Source of the DNA: Prochlorococcus sp. AG-363-B04
GTDB lineage: Bacteria; Cyanobacteriota; Cyanobacteriia; PCC-6307; Cyanobiaceae
Length of the DNA stretch: 64,000 bases
Direction: 5' to 3'
Assembly: GCA_003278465.1 (NCBI GenBank)
Contig: QCFC01000004.1
Span: 34,303 to 98,302 of the forward strand
A model generated the notes under the pieces. The model saw nothing but the letters and a program-made list of their open reading frames with translations. It was not told the origin of the DNA and did no database searches. Of the stretch, positions 38,006-45,231 are shown one piece after another. Every line of letters begins with the position of its first letter. The stretch's first letter is position 1. The position numbers and the translations under genes are program-made.

Positions 38006-39289
38006 ATGAAAGAGAATCTATCTAATACACAAGAAAATGAACTTGTAGCTCAAGCCTATGATCAATATCAAAACGAAATCAACCATAGTTTTAAGAGAAA
38101 AGATCTTACTAGTTTAATTACTTATACGATTGATGATATTTATAGTGAAGAGATCGATGATGCTATATCTATCGAAATAAGAGGGAGGGAATGCTGGATT
38201 TGGGTACATGTTGCTGATGTAGCAACTGTAGTTAAACCTGGTGGCATTCTTGATAAACGTGCCAGGGAAAAAGCCACTTCAATATATTTATCAACTCGGA
38301 CAATACCCTTATTCCAAAAAGCTATTTCAAATGATTTATTTAGCTTCAGACAAGGACATACTTCTTTAGCAATGAGTATTGGGATTTTGTTAGATCATGA
38401 TGGTCTTGTAATAGATTATAAATTACATAAATCAATCATAAAACCTAGGTATAGTCTTACTTATGAGGAGGCAGATGAATTGATCGATCTCGCACCACCA
38501 GAAGAAGAATACTTATCAATGATACATGAAATCTTGAAGACAAGGCAAAACTGGCGAATTGATCAGGGAGCAATTATCTTAGAGCAGGATCAGGGGAAAT
38601 TTATTATTAATAATCAAAATGTAGAAATTAGAATCTTAGAAACATCTTCAGCGAGATCCCTGATTTCAGAGGCAATGATTCTTGTCGGCACTATTATAGC
38701 TAATATAGGAGTTAATAAAAACCTTGCATTTCCATTCAGAGGTCAACATTCATACCCAATTCATGATAAGGACTTATCTAATAAATATCAACATGTTGCT
38801 GTAAGAAATACATTCATTAAAACTAACATAACTAAAAGTATTGTTAGTGCCAAACCTCTTAAACATTTTGGTCTTGGCTTAAATAGCTATGTACAAGCAA
38901 CTTCGCCAATAAGAAGATATCTTGATCTTTTAGTTCAGCGGCAAACATACAACTTTATAGACAAATTACCTTTATTGTCTAAGGAAGAGATAGCTAGTGA
39001 AATTGATAATGCTAAGCCCTTATTAAATGAAGCAAGAGCTATCTGGTATGAAGACCAAAAGGTCCTACAGGATGACTGGTTTTCTAAAAGACAATATAGT
39101 CACCAAGGACTATTCTTAAAATGGCTCAATTCGACTAAGAAAATAGCATTGGTATACATTACACAAATTGCTATAGAAATAAGTGCAGAGGTAAAAAATA
39201 AAATTAATCTATTACCAGGACAGACTGTTTCCATTCGCACACAGAGAAATAACGATAATCCATCAAAACTTAAGTATTTTATAGACTAA
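38006..39289 (+). CDS. RNB-domain 3'-5' exoribonuclease, compact form
   Basis: 427 residues, shorter than RNase II (about 640) and RNase R (about 800) because there are no cold-shock or S1 domains. The catalytic RNB core looks intact: TIDDIYSEEIDDAISIE with the Asp set of the active site (one Asp is Glu, as in other cyanobacterial members) and the RNA-binding TSPIRRYLDLLVQRQ near the C-terminus. It degrades RNA from the 3' end. A larger RNB-like gene at 54690-57026 lacks these residues. Confidence 0.85.
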   Translation: MKENLSNTQENELVAQAYDQYQNEINHSFKRKDLTSLITYTIDDIYSEEIDDAISIEIRGRECWIWVHVADVATVVKPGGILDKRAREKATSIYLSTRTIPLFQKAISNDLFSFRQGHTSLAMSIGILLDHDGLVIDYKLHKSIIKPRYSLTYEEADELIDLAPPEEEYLSMIHEILKTRQNWRIDQGAIILEQDQGKFIINNQNVEIRILETSSARSLISEAMILVGTIIANIGVNKNLAFPFRGQHSYPIHDKDLSNKYQHVAVRNTFIKTNITKSIVSAKPLKHFGLGLNSYVQATSPIRRYLDLLVQRQTYNFIDKLPLLSKEEIASEIDNAKPLLNEARAIWYEDQKVLQDDWFSKRQYSHQGLFLKWLNSTKKIALVYITQIAIEISAEVKNKINLLPGQTVSIRTQRNNDNPSKLKYFID

Positions 39290-39404
39290 AGAAATAGACT
39301 GATATATACCTATATTCTACAAAGGTAGTGGCAATATCATAAAACCCACATAGAATATATGTATATGTTCTCACAGCTAGAATAACGAACTGAATGAATT
39401 TTTT

Positions 39405-40934
39405 ATGGACTTTACTATTACCACACCTCTATATTATGTAAATGATAAGCCACACCTTGGTAGTACTTACACAACCATTGCTTGTGATGCTATTGCAAGA
39501 TTTCATAGATTAGAAGGTGATAATGTAATATTTATAACAGGGGTAGATGAGCATGGACAAAAGATCGAACGAAGTGCGAAAAAAAGCAATAAATCACCTC
39601 AAGAATATTGTGATTCCATAACTCAATCTTATCTTAACCTGTGGGATAGGTGGAGCATAACCTATGACTCATTTATTAGAACTACTAGTACACATCATTG
39701 TTCATTAGTTTATGAATTCTACCAAAGAGTATCCGAATCTGGAGATATTTATTTGGGTAAGCAACAAGGATGGTATTGCGTAGGTTGTGAAGAATATAAA
39801 GATGAAGGTCCAAATGAGATTAGCCCATCATGTCCAATACATAAGACAAACCTTGAGTGGCGGAATGAAGAAAATCTCTTTTTTAGATTATCTAAGTACC
39901 AAAAACAAATCGAAGAGATTGTATCTCGACCTGGCTTTATTAGACCGCAAAGTCGCAGGAAGGAAATTAACAATTTTGTTTCTCAGGGTCTTAAGGACTT
40001 TTCTATTTCTAGAGTTAATCTTGAATGGGGACTACCTGTACCAGGATATACAGGACATACTTTTTATGTTTGGTTTGATGCACTTCTTGGATATTTGAGT
40101 GCACTAAATAGAAATACATTACCTGTCGACCTTAATCAACTTAAGGACAAGGGCTGGCCGACAAATGTTCATGTTATAGGTAAGGATATTCTTAGATTTC
40201 ATTCAGTTTACTGGCCAGCCATGTTACTTTCTGCCGGCTTAGATCTACCTAATTCCATATTTGGACATGGATTCTTAACAAGAGAAGGTCAAAAGATGGG
40301 TAAAACCATAGGTAATATATTAGATCCATTAGAACTATTAAATGATTACGGTGCTGATCCTATTCGTTGGTATCTATTAAAAGATATTGAATTTGGAGTA
40401 GATGGTGATTTTCAACAAAACCGATTTAAAGATTTGATAAATAATGACCTAGCAAATACAATCGGAAATTTGGTTAATAGAACAACCACAATGTCAAGAA
40501 AATGGTTCAATAACGCTGTTCCTACATTTACTATGAACTCAGAAGATACTAGTCAGCTTTGCACTGATTGTCTAGCTACTATTAAATGCGTACGAGAAGC
40601 AATGTATGATTATGATTTAAAAAAATCATCAACAGCTATTCTTGAGTTGGCAGTTAAATCTAATGCTTTCCTCAGTGCTAGCGAACCTTGGACAAGAATA
40701 AAGGATATAATGAATAAGGAATTAGTAGCTTATGAACTATATTCAGTACTCGAGTCAATAAGAATTATTGGTTTTTTATTACTACCACTTTTACCAGATC
40801 TTGGCATGAAAATACTCAATCAATTAGGCATCACATCTATTCCTATAACATGGAAGAATAACTTAAAATGGGGTTTACTAGCAAAGGGAAGCCTACTACC
40901 ATCACCTAACCCAATATTCAATAAAATATTATAG
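39405..40934 (+). CDS. metG: Methionyl-tRNA synthetase
   Basis: 509 residues, class I. The HIGH-region equivalent is TTPLYYVNDKPHLGSTY, the zinc knuckle CVGCEEYKDEG with CPIH follows, and the KMSKS-like loop is GQKMGKTIGN. The length is that of the short bacterial form without the C-terminal dimer domain. It charges tRNA-Met, and a tRNA-Met(CAT) gene lies 2.9 kb downstream. The LptC-like gene starts 3-12 bases after its stop. Confidence 0.93.
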   Translation: MDFTITTPLYYVNDKPHLGSTYTTIACDAIARFHRLEGDNVIFITGVDEHGQKIERSAKKSNKSPQEYCDSITQSYLNLWDRWSITYDSFIRTTSTHHCSLVYEFYQRVSESGDIYLGKQQGWYCVGCEEYKDEGPNEISPSCPIHKTNLEWRNEENLFFRLSKYQKQIEEIVSRPGFIRPQSRRKEINNFVSQGLKDFSISRVNLEWGLPVPGYTGHTFYVWFDALLGYLSALNRNTLPVDLNQLKDKGWPTNVHVIGKDILRFHSVYWPAMLLSAGLDLPNSIFGHGFLTREGQKMGKTIGNILDPLELLNDYGADPIRWYLLKDIEFGVDGDFQQNRFKDLINNDLANTIGNLVNRTTTMSRKWFNNAVPTFTMNSEDTSQLCTDCLATIKCVREAMYDYDLKKSSTAILELAVKSNAFLSASEPWTRIKDIMNKELVAYELYSVLESIRIIGFLLLPLLPDLGMKILNQLGITSIPITWKNNLKWGLLAKGSLLPSPNPIFNKIL

Positions 40935-40946
40935 GAGATGCAGATT

Positions 40947-41858
40947 ATGGTATTTCTTTTTAGATATAAGCTTTTGTCTCTTTTAGCTATATTATTTCTA
41001 ATTCAATCATGCAGTAAGTTCAATAGGAAACCTTTGCAATTAGAACCTCCCTTTTTACTAAATTCAATAGATTTAGAACATAAAAAGGAAGATGGTAGTA
41101 AAGATTGGGATTTAATAAGCCCTGACGCCACATATTCACTTAATAGTGGGTTTTTGAGAGCTAAAAATCCCGAAATCATAATATATGATAATAACATTCC
41201 ATTTTATTCAATTAACGCTAAAACGTCTACCATCCTAGAAGATGGTAAATTTGTGATTTTAGAAGGTCAGATTAAATTAGTAAAGTTAGTTGGATCAGAA
41301 TTAGAAATTATAGGAAATTCTCTAACCTGGGATACTAAATCTCAAATTATTAACCTTAAATATAATCCCATAATTTATGATAATACTACATTAGTAAAAA
41401 CACATGGGATTAAATTAAATCAATCTACTCACAGACTTGACTTTACCGGTCCCACAAGAATTAAGAGTTGGAAAGATAAGAGAATTAATAGTTTAGATCC
41501 AAGCTTACAACTTACAGCTATGGATGGCAGCTGGAACCTCCATACTGGATTGTTCAATGCAGATGGACCTGTACATGCCAAATCTATCGTTAAATCATCT
41601 GGATTTGTCCAAAAATTAACTGCTACAGGCCTTACTGGTAATTCTAATAATAATATAGTATCATTTTTTACATGTAAAATTAATAATCCAAATGAGAAAC
41701 TAACATCTGACAAATGTAAATGGGATATGGAGAATAATATTCTCGAGACTCTAGGTAACTCAGAATATATTGTTGACTTAAGTAAAAACAATAGAATCTT
41801 TCACGACAAACCAGTTAATAATAGATTAAATTCAAAAGATAAATCAGTCGTTGACTGA
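40947..41858 (+). CDS. LptC-like lipoprotein (LPS export family)
   Basis: About 303 residues from ATG at 40947; ATG at 40938 is also in frame but overlaps the GGAG site at 40934-40937. The lipobox LIQSCSKF near residue 23 marks a lipid-anchored protein. The remainder consists of repeated short beta strands typical of the LptA/LptC beta-jellyroll (YSINAKTSTILEDGKFVILEG). In cyanobacteria this family is thought to bridge lipopolysaccharide transport. Its last 15 bases overlap the convergent CCB2/CCB4 gene. Confidence 0.6.
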   Translation: MVFLFRYKLLSLLAILFLIQSCSKFNRKPLQLEPPFLLNSIDLEHKKEDGSKDWDLISPDATYSLNSGFLRAKNPEIIIYDNNIPFYSINAKTSTILEDGKFVILEGQIKLVKLVGSELEIIGNSLTWDTKSQIINLKYNPIIYDNTTLVKTHGIKLNQSTHRLDFTGPTRIKSWKDKRINSLDPSLQLTAMDGSWNLHTGLFNADGPVHAKSIVKSSGFVQKLTATGLTGNSNNNIVSFFTCKINNPNEKLTSDKCKWDMENNILETLGNSEYIVDLSKNNRIFHDKPVNNRLNSKDKSVVD

Positions 41859-42479
41859 TTTATTATTTTCTACGGTAACAGCAAGTCTTTCAATCCATCC
41901 ATTTATCCATTGTTCATCAGATTTACTAAAACATCTTTCAGTCCATCCACCAACTATAACTACACCCTTACTTAGTAGGGGAAAAATAATAATAGAGGGT
42001 AGATTCTCTAGTACAGTATTAAACTCCGCTTTTCCTGGATATAAATCTGTTTTAACAAGAGAAACAAGCTTACCAGTTGTCATCACTCGTTTGCAAATGT
42101 CACCTGGTATAAAATCCTTTGTTGAAATTAAACCTCTTCTCAAAAGAACATGTTTATCCCAATAAACTAATATTGTTGATGCTGCAGTAGCAGTAAGTAT
42201 TAATTTACTTCCCCAAGCCAGCTCTATTTTTAATAATTTGGATAAATTGTCTAATATTGTCAGTCCTTGATTCCCAATCAGATTAATCTTTTTCGGCTGT
42301 AATGATGATGATTGCACTAACAATATCGACGAAAGCATTAGAAATACAGACGCAAGTCCTGATATAACTTCTGCCCTTATGAGATCAGGATTTATAAAAT
42401 CAGAATGAAAAAAATTTAATAAAGTAAGAATTAGAAATGTAATCCCAATAAATAAAATAAATTTTGATGAAAATGTCAT
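41844..42479 (-). CDS. CCB2/CCB4-like cofactor assembly protein of cytochrome b6f
   Basis: 212 residues from ATG at 42479 (an alternative ATG at 42560 adds 27 unlike residues). There are two hydrophobic segments near the start (FILFIGITFLILTLLNFF, then VFLMLSSILLVQ), then a soluble domain with LAWGSKLILTATAAST and a conserved GGWTERCF. This matches the cofactor assembly of complex C subunit B family, which attaches heme ci to cytochrome b6 in plastids and cyanobacteria. It is tail to tail with the LptC-like gene. Confidence 0.65.
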   Translation of the reverse strand: MTFSSKFILFIGITFLILTLLNFFHSDFINPDLIRAEVISGLASVFLMLSSILLVQSSSLQPKKINLIGNQGLTILDNLSKLLKIELAWGSKLILTATAASTILVYWDKHVLLRRGLISTKDFIPGDICKRVMTTGKLVSLVKTDLYPGKAEFNTVLENLPSIIIFPLLSKGVVIVGGWTERCFSKSDEQWINGWIERLAVTVENNKSVND

Positions 42480-42625
42480 TTTTATTTTTTTCAATTCTAA
42501 TATACTTTTGAAATTACACAAGTCATAGACTATCTCTATGATACCTATGAAGATACACATGACTATTTCCTAACAAGGCATATTGACATTTATAATAGAA
42601 GCAGGTTTTATGACTAATTCTAAGA

Positions 42626-43159
42626 GTGGGCAAAATCATTCTTGTTACTGGTCCTACTGCTAGTGGTAAAAGCATATGGGCAGAATCATTGATCAAGCCT
42701 TATTCATTTGTGACATATGTTGCCTCTGCCCCAATAGTTGAAAATGATCATGATTGGCAAAATAGAGTAGAAAAACATCAAAAGAGAAGACCAGGAAGTT
42801 GGGAATTATGTGAACCTGGATTGGATCTACTAAAACACATGGAGGAAATACCAGATTCAAATTCAATATTAATTGACTCCTTAGGTGGTTTTATTTGCAA
42901 TCATTTAGGGGTAACTAATCTACAATGGCTAAAAAAATCAGCAAAGTTTATTAATATCATAAAAACGAGAATGAATACTACCATTATCGTTATTGAACAA
43001 GTTGGTTGGGGAGTTGTACCATCAACAGATCATGGCAATTTATTTAGAGATAGACTTGGACAATTGGCCCTGGAATTGGAAAGATATTCATCTGACTCAT
43101 GGTTGGTAATTCAAGGCAGAGCTATTAATCTTAAGTTAAACTCTATAGCAATACAGTGA
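42626..43159 (+). CDS. cobU: Adenosylcobinamide kinase / guanylyltransferase
   Basis: 177 residues, GTG start. P-loop GPTASGKSIWAE (residue 8 onward), YVASAPIVENDHDWQNRV, EKHQKRRPGSWEL, and SILIDSLGGFICN are CobU motifs. It phosphorylates and guanylylates adenosylcobinamide in cobalamin assembly. Its TGA stop overlaps the GTG start of trmL, so the two are translationally coupled. Confidence 0.85.
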   Translation: MGKIILVTGPTASGKSIWAESLIKPYSFVTYVASAPIVENDHDWQNRVEKHQKRRPGSWELCEPGLDLLKHMEEIPDSNSILIDSLGGFICNHLGVTNLQWLKKSAKFINIIKTRMNTTIIVIEQVGWGVVPSTDHGNLFRDRLGQLALELERYSSDSWLVIQGRAINLKLNSIAIQ

Positions 43160-43650
43160 CTATCATAAATTCAAGTATAAGGATTGCATTATTTGAGCCT
43201 AGAATTCCTCCTAATACAGGAAATATAGCAAGGACTTGTGCAGCATTTAACCTAGAACTAAATCTAATTGAGCCTCTCGGATTTAGTCTCAATGACAAAT
43301 ATCTAAAACGAGCTGGTTTAGATTACTGGCCATACGTCGAGATAAACGTTTTTAGGAACTTCAATGAATTTTATGAGACTATAAGTACGAATAACCGATT
43401 AATTGGTATAAGTAGTTACGGTGGTGAAAGTGTTGGTACTTTTAAATTCCATTCAGGTGATATATTACTTTTTGGAAGAGAAGATTCAGGATTACCAGAT
43501 ACAATAAGAAATCAATGTAATTCTATAGCGACGATACCAATGCCCGCAAAAGCACGGCAAGATGGCAGTGGCGGTGTAAGGAGCTTGAACTTATCTGTTG
43601 CATGTGGGATCTTGATTTACGAAGTTAATCGTCAAATTTTATATCCTTAA
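43156..43650 (+). CDS. trmL: tRNA (cytidine/uridine-34-2'-O)-methyltransferase
   Basis: 164 residues, GTG start inside the cobU stop. A SPOUT-fold enzyme: LFEPRIPPNTGNIARTCAA at the start, LFGREDSGLPD, and the C-terminal knot IPMPAKARQDGSGGVRSLNLSVA (the last part RSLNLSVACG). It methylates the ribose of the wobble base of some tRNA-Leu. The pairing with cobU is positional and common for small tandem genes. It is followed by a tRNA gene. Confidence 0.92.
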   Translation: MTIINSSIRIALFEPRIPPNTGNIARTCAAFNLELNLIEPLGFSLNDKYLKRAGLDYWPYVEINVFRNFNEFYETISTNNRLIGISSYGGESVGTFKFHSGDILLFGREDSGLPDTIRNQCNSIATIPMPAKARQDGSGGVRSLNLSVACGILIYEVNRQILYP

Positions 43651-43812
43651 TCATATATATCATTTTTGTCTGATTGTGTATTCAGTATTTAAATTTTTTT
43701 TATTTCTCGAGAATAGCATTTATATGAGGTTTCCTTCAGTTTATAAAATATACACCAGAAATATTCCTATAAACACCCAATGGGAGAGATGCTTTGTTAG
43801 TATTAGAGCAAT

Positions 43813-43886
43813 GTCAGTGTAGCTCAGCTGGTTAGAGCACAGCATTCATAACGCTGAGGTCGAGAGTTCAAGTCTCTCCACTGACA
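43813..43886 (+). tRNA. tRNA-Met (CAT), probably elongator
   Basis: 74 bases without an encoded CCA. The acceptor GTCAGTG/CACTGAC is fully paired, the D arm is GCTC...GAGC, the anticodon loop TTCATAA carries CAT, and the T arm is GAGAG/CTCTC. The anticodon stem CAGCA/CGCTG has one A-C mismatch at the loop-proximal pair (43844-43852). A run of T follows. It starts with G, which argues against the initiator; tRNA-Ile with lysidine cannot be fully excluded. Confidence 0.88.
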
Positions 43887-44098
43887 TTTTTTTTTACTCT
43901 CTCATTAATTACCTTGCAATTAATTCTCAAGTGTATATAATTTTGCTCGTAACAACCTTGACTATTAAAAACCGAATATCAATTGCAAATGATTATATGA
44001 ATTAGTAGCTCTACTTATGTATCTGGTATTTATATTGTGGTTAACGTAATAGATATACTAATTAATTTCTCAGTTAGATATTTTATTCAAATCTAGAT
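43887..44098. other. AT-rich spacer after the tRNA gene
   Basis: A T-run at 43887-43895 probably ends tRNA transcription. Nothing else recognised until the small broken gene at 44099-44380. Confidence 0.4.
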
Positions 44099-44380
44099 TC
44101 ATTTAGTATCAGATTTATCAAATCTGTCAATAACTCGCTTGTTATTGTTAATCATTGATGCTTCTGCTTTTATAGGATCCTTATCATTAATATCAAGCAT
44201 ATTTGATCATCTCGCTGATCTCAGGTTATTTACTCTAATTGGCTTGGCCTGCAAGGTTAACTCGCGAGTTTGAGGGTCTCGCAGCAGAGGTTGAGACTTG
44301 AGTTCCGCTTTTACCTCGTTTAATAGCCTGAAATGGCCTGTGTTTGAATATTTTCTAAGGAGACTAGGTAGCCAATCCAT
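44099..44380 (-). pseudogene. Small protein gene split by an in-frame TGA
   Basis: The minus-strand frame from ATG 44380 encodes 57 residues (MDWLPSLLRKYSN at the start, KPIRVNNLRSAR at the end) to TGA at 44207-44209. The same frame then continues for 35 more codons (SNMLDINDKDPIK...DRFDKSDTK) to TGA at 44099-44101. The composition of both halves is protein-like. It is not recognised as a named family. A single base change in codon 58 would restore a 93-residue protein, so this looks like a broken gene, a recoded stop, or a sequencing error. A new start at ATG 44200 could express the second half alone. Confidence 0.55.
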
Positions 44381-44471
44381 TTAAATAAACTCTTTATAGG
44401 ATTCTATCAATCCTGTTAGGCTTTGCTTAATAAGACAACAGACAAATCTTAATTTCGGCTAACCTTAGAAT

Positions 44472-44538
44472 CCACTACTAGCCAACCAGCAGCATTTAGC
44501 TCTTTTGACTAGTAATTCATACCACCACTAGCCAACTA
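44472..44538. repeat. Direct repeats upstream of the peroxiredoxin gene
   Basis: CCACTA(CTA)GCCAACCA at 44472-44488 and CCACTAGCCAACTA at 44524-44537 lie within 75 bases of the peroxiredoxin start. Their position suggests a regulatory or leader role, but it is not shown. Confidence 0.35.
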
Positions 44539-44545
44539 TTTAACG

Positions 44546-45148
44546 ATGTCAGAAAACGGATGTCTACGTGTAGGCCAACCAGCTCCTAATTTCACTGCTA
44601 CAGCTGTGGTCGATCAGGAATTTAAGGAAATCACCTTGTCCCAGTACAGAGGTAAGTATGTCGTTTTATTCTTTTATCCACTAGACTTTACCTTTGTATG
44701 TCCAACAGAAATCACCGCGTTTAGTGATAGATATTCTGATTTCTCCTCAAAAAATACTGAAATATTGGGTGTTTCAGTAGATAGTCAATTTAGCCATCTA
44801 GCATGGATTCAAACACCGAGAAATGAAGGCGGTCTTGGTGATATCAATTATCCAATAGTAGCTGATTTAAAAAAAGAGATTTCCCAGGCCTACAATGTAC
44901 TAGATGATAATGAGGGAGTGGCACTTAGAGGTCTATTCATAATTGATCCAGAAGGAAATATTATGCATTCGACAATTAATAATCTACCAGTAGGAAGAAA
45001 TGTAGATGAAACACTTAGAGTCTTACAAGCATTCCAATACGTACAGTCTCACCCAGATGAGGTATGCCCAGCCAACTGGACTCCCGGTGAAAAGACAATG
45101 AAACCAGATCCAGTTGGAAGTAAGGAATTCTTTTCTCAAATAAATTAG
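44546..45148 (+). CDS. prx: 2-Cys peroxiredoxin
   Basis: 200 residues. The peroxidatic Cys is C52 in FTFVCPTEI and the resolving Cys is C174 in DEVCPANW, with PLDFTFV and the [10 protein letters not shown] loop of typical 2-Cys enzymes. It reduces hydrogen peroxide using thioredoxin. The C-terminal tail ([10 protein letters not shown]) is the sensitive-type end. It is an important oxidant defence in photosynthetic cells. An intrinsic terminator follows 29 bases after the stop. Confidence 0.95.
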   Translation: MSENGCLRVGQPAPNFTATAVVDQEFKEITLSQYRGKYVVLFFYPLDFTFVCPTEITAFSDRYSDFSSKNTEILGVSVDSQFSHLAWIQTPRNEGGLGDINYPIVADLKKEISQAYNVLDDNEGVALRGLFIIDPEGNIMHSTINNLPVGRNVDETLRVLQAFQYVQSHPDEVCPANWTPGEKTMKPDPVGSKEFFSQIN

Positions 45149-45176
45149 ATTAAATCTAGTTATCTATTCACGTAAA

Positions 45177-45218
45177 AAGAAAGGTATTATCCTAGATATA
45201 ATACCTTTCTTTTTTTTA
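45177..45218 (+). terminator. Intrinsic terminator after peroxiredoxin
   Basis: A 14-bp perfect stem AAGAAAGGTATTAT (45177-45190) pairs with ATAATACCTTTCTT (45198-45211) around a 7-base loop, followed by a run of T to about 45217. An A-run before the stem means it may also stop the minus-strand UPF0182 gene that ends at 45232. Confidence 0.9.
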
Positions 45219-45231
45219 TTACATATAATTG

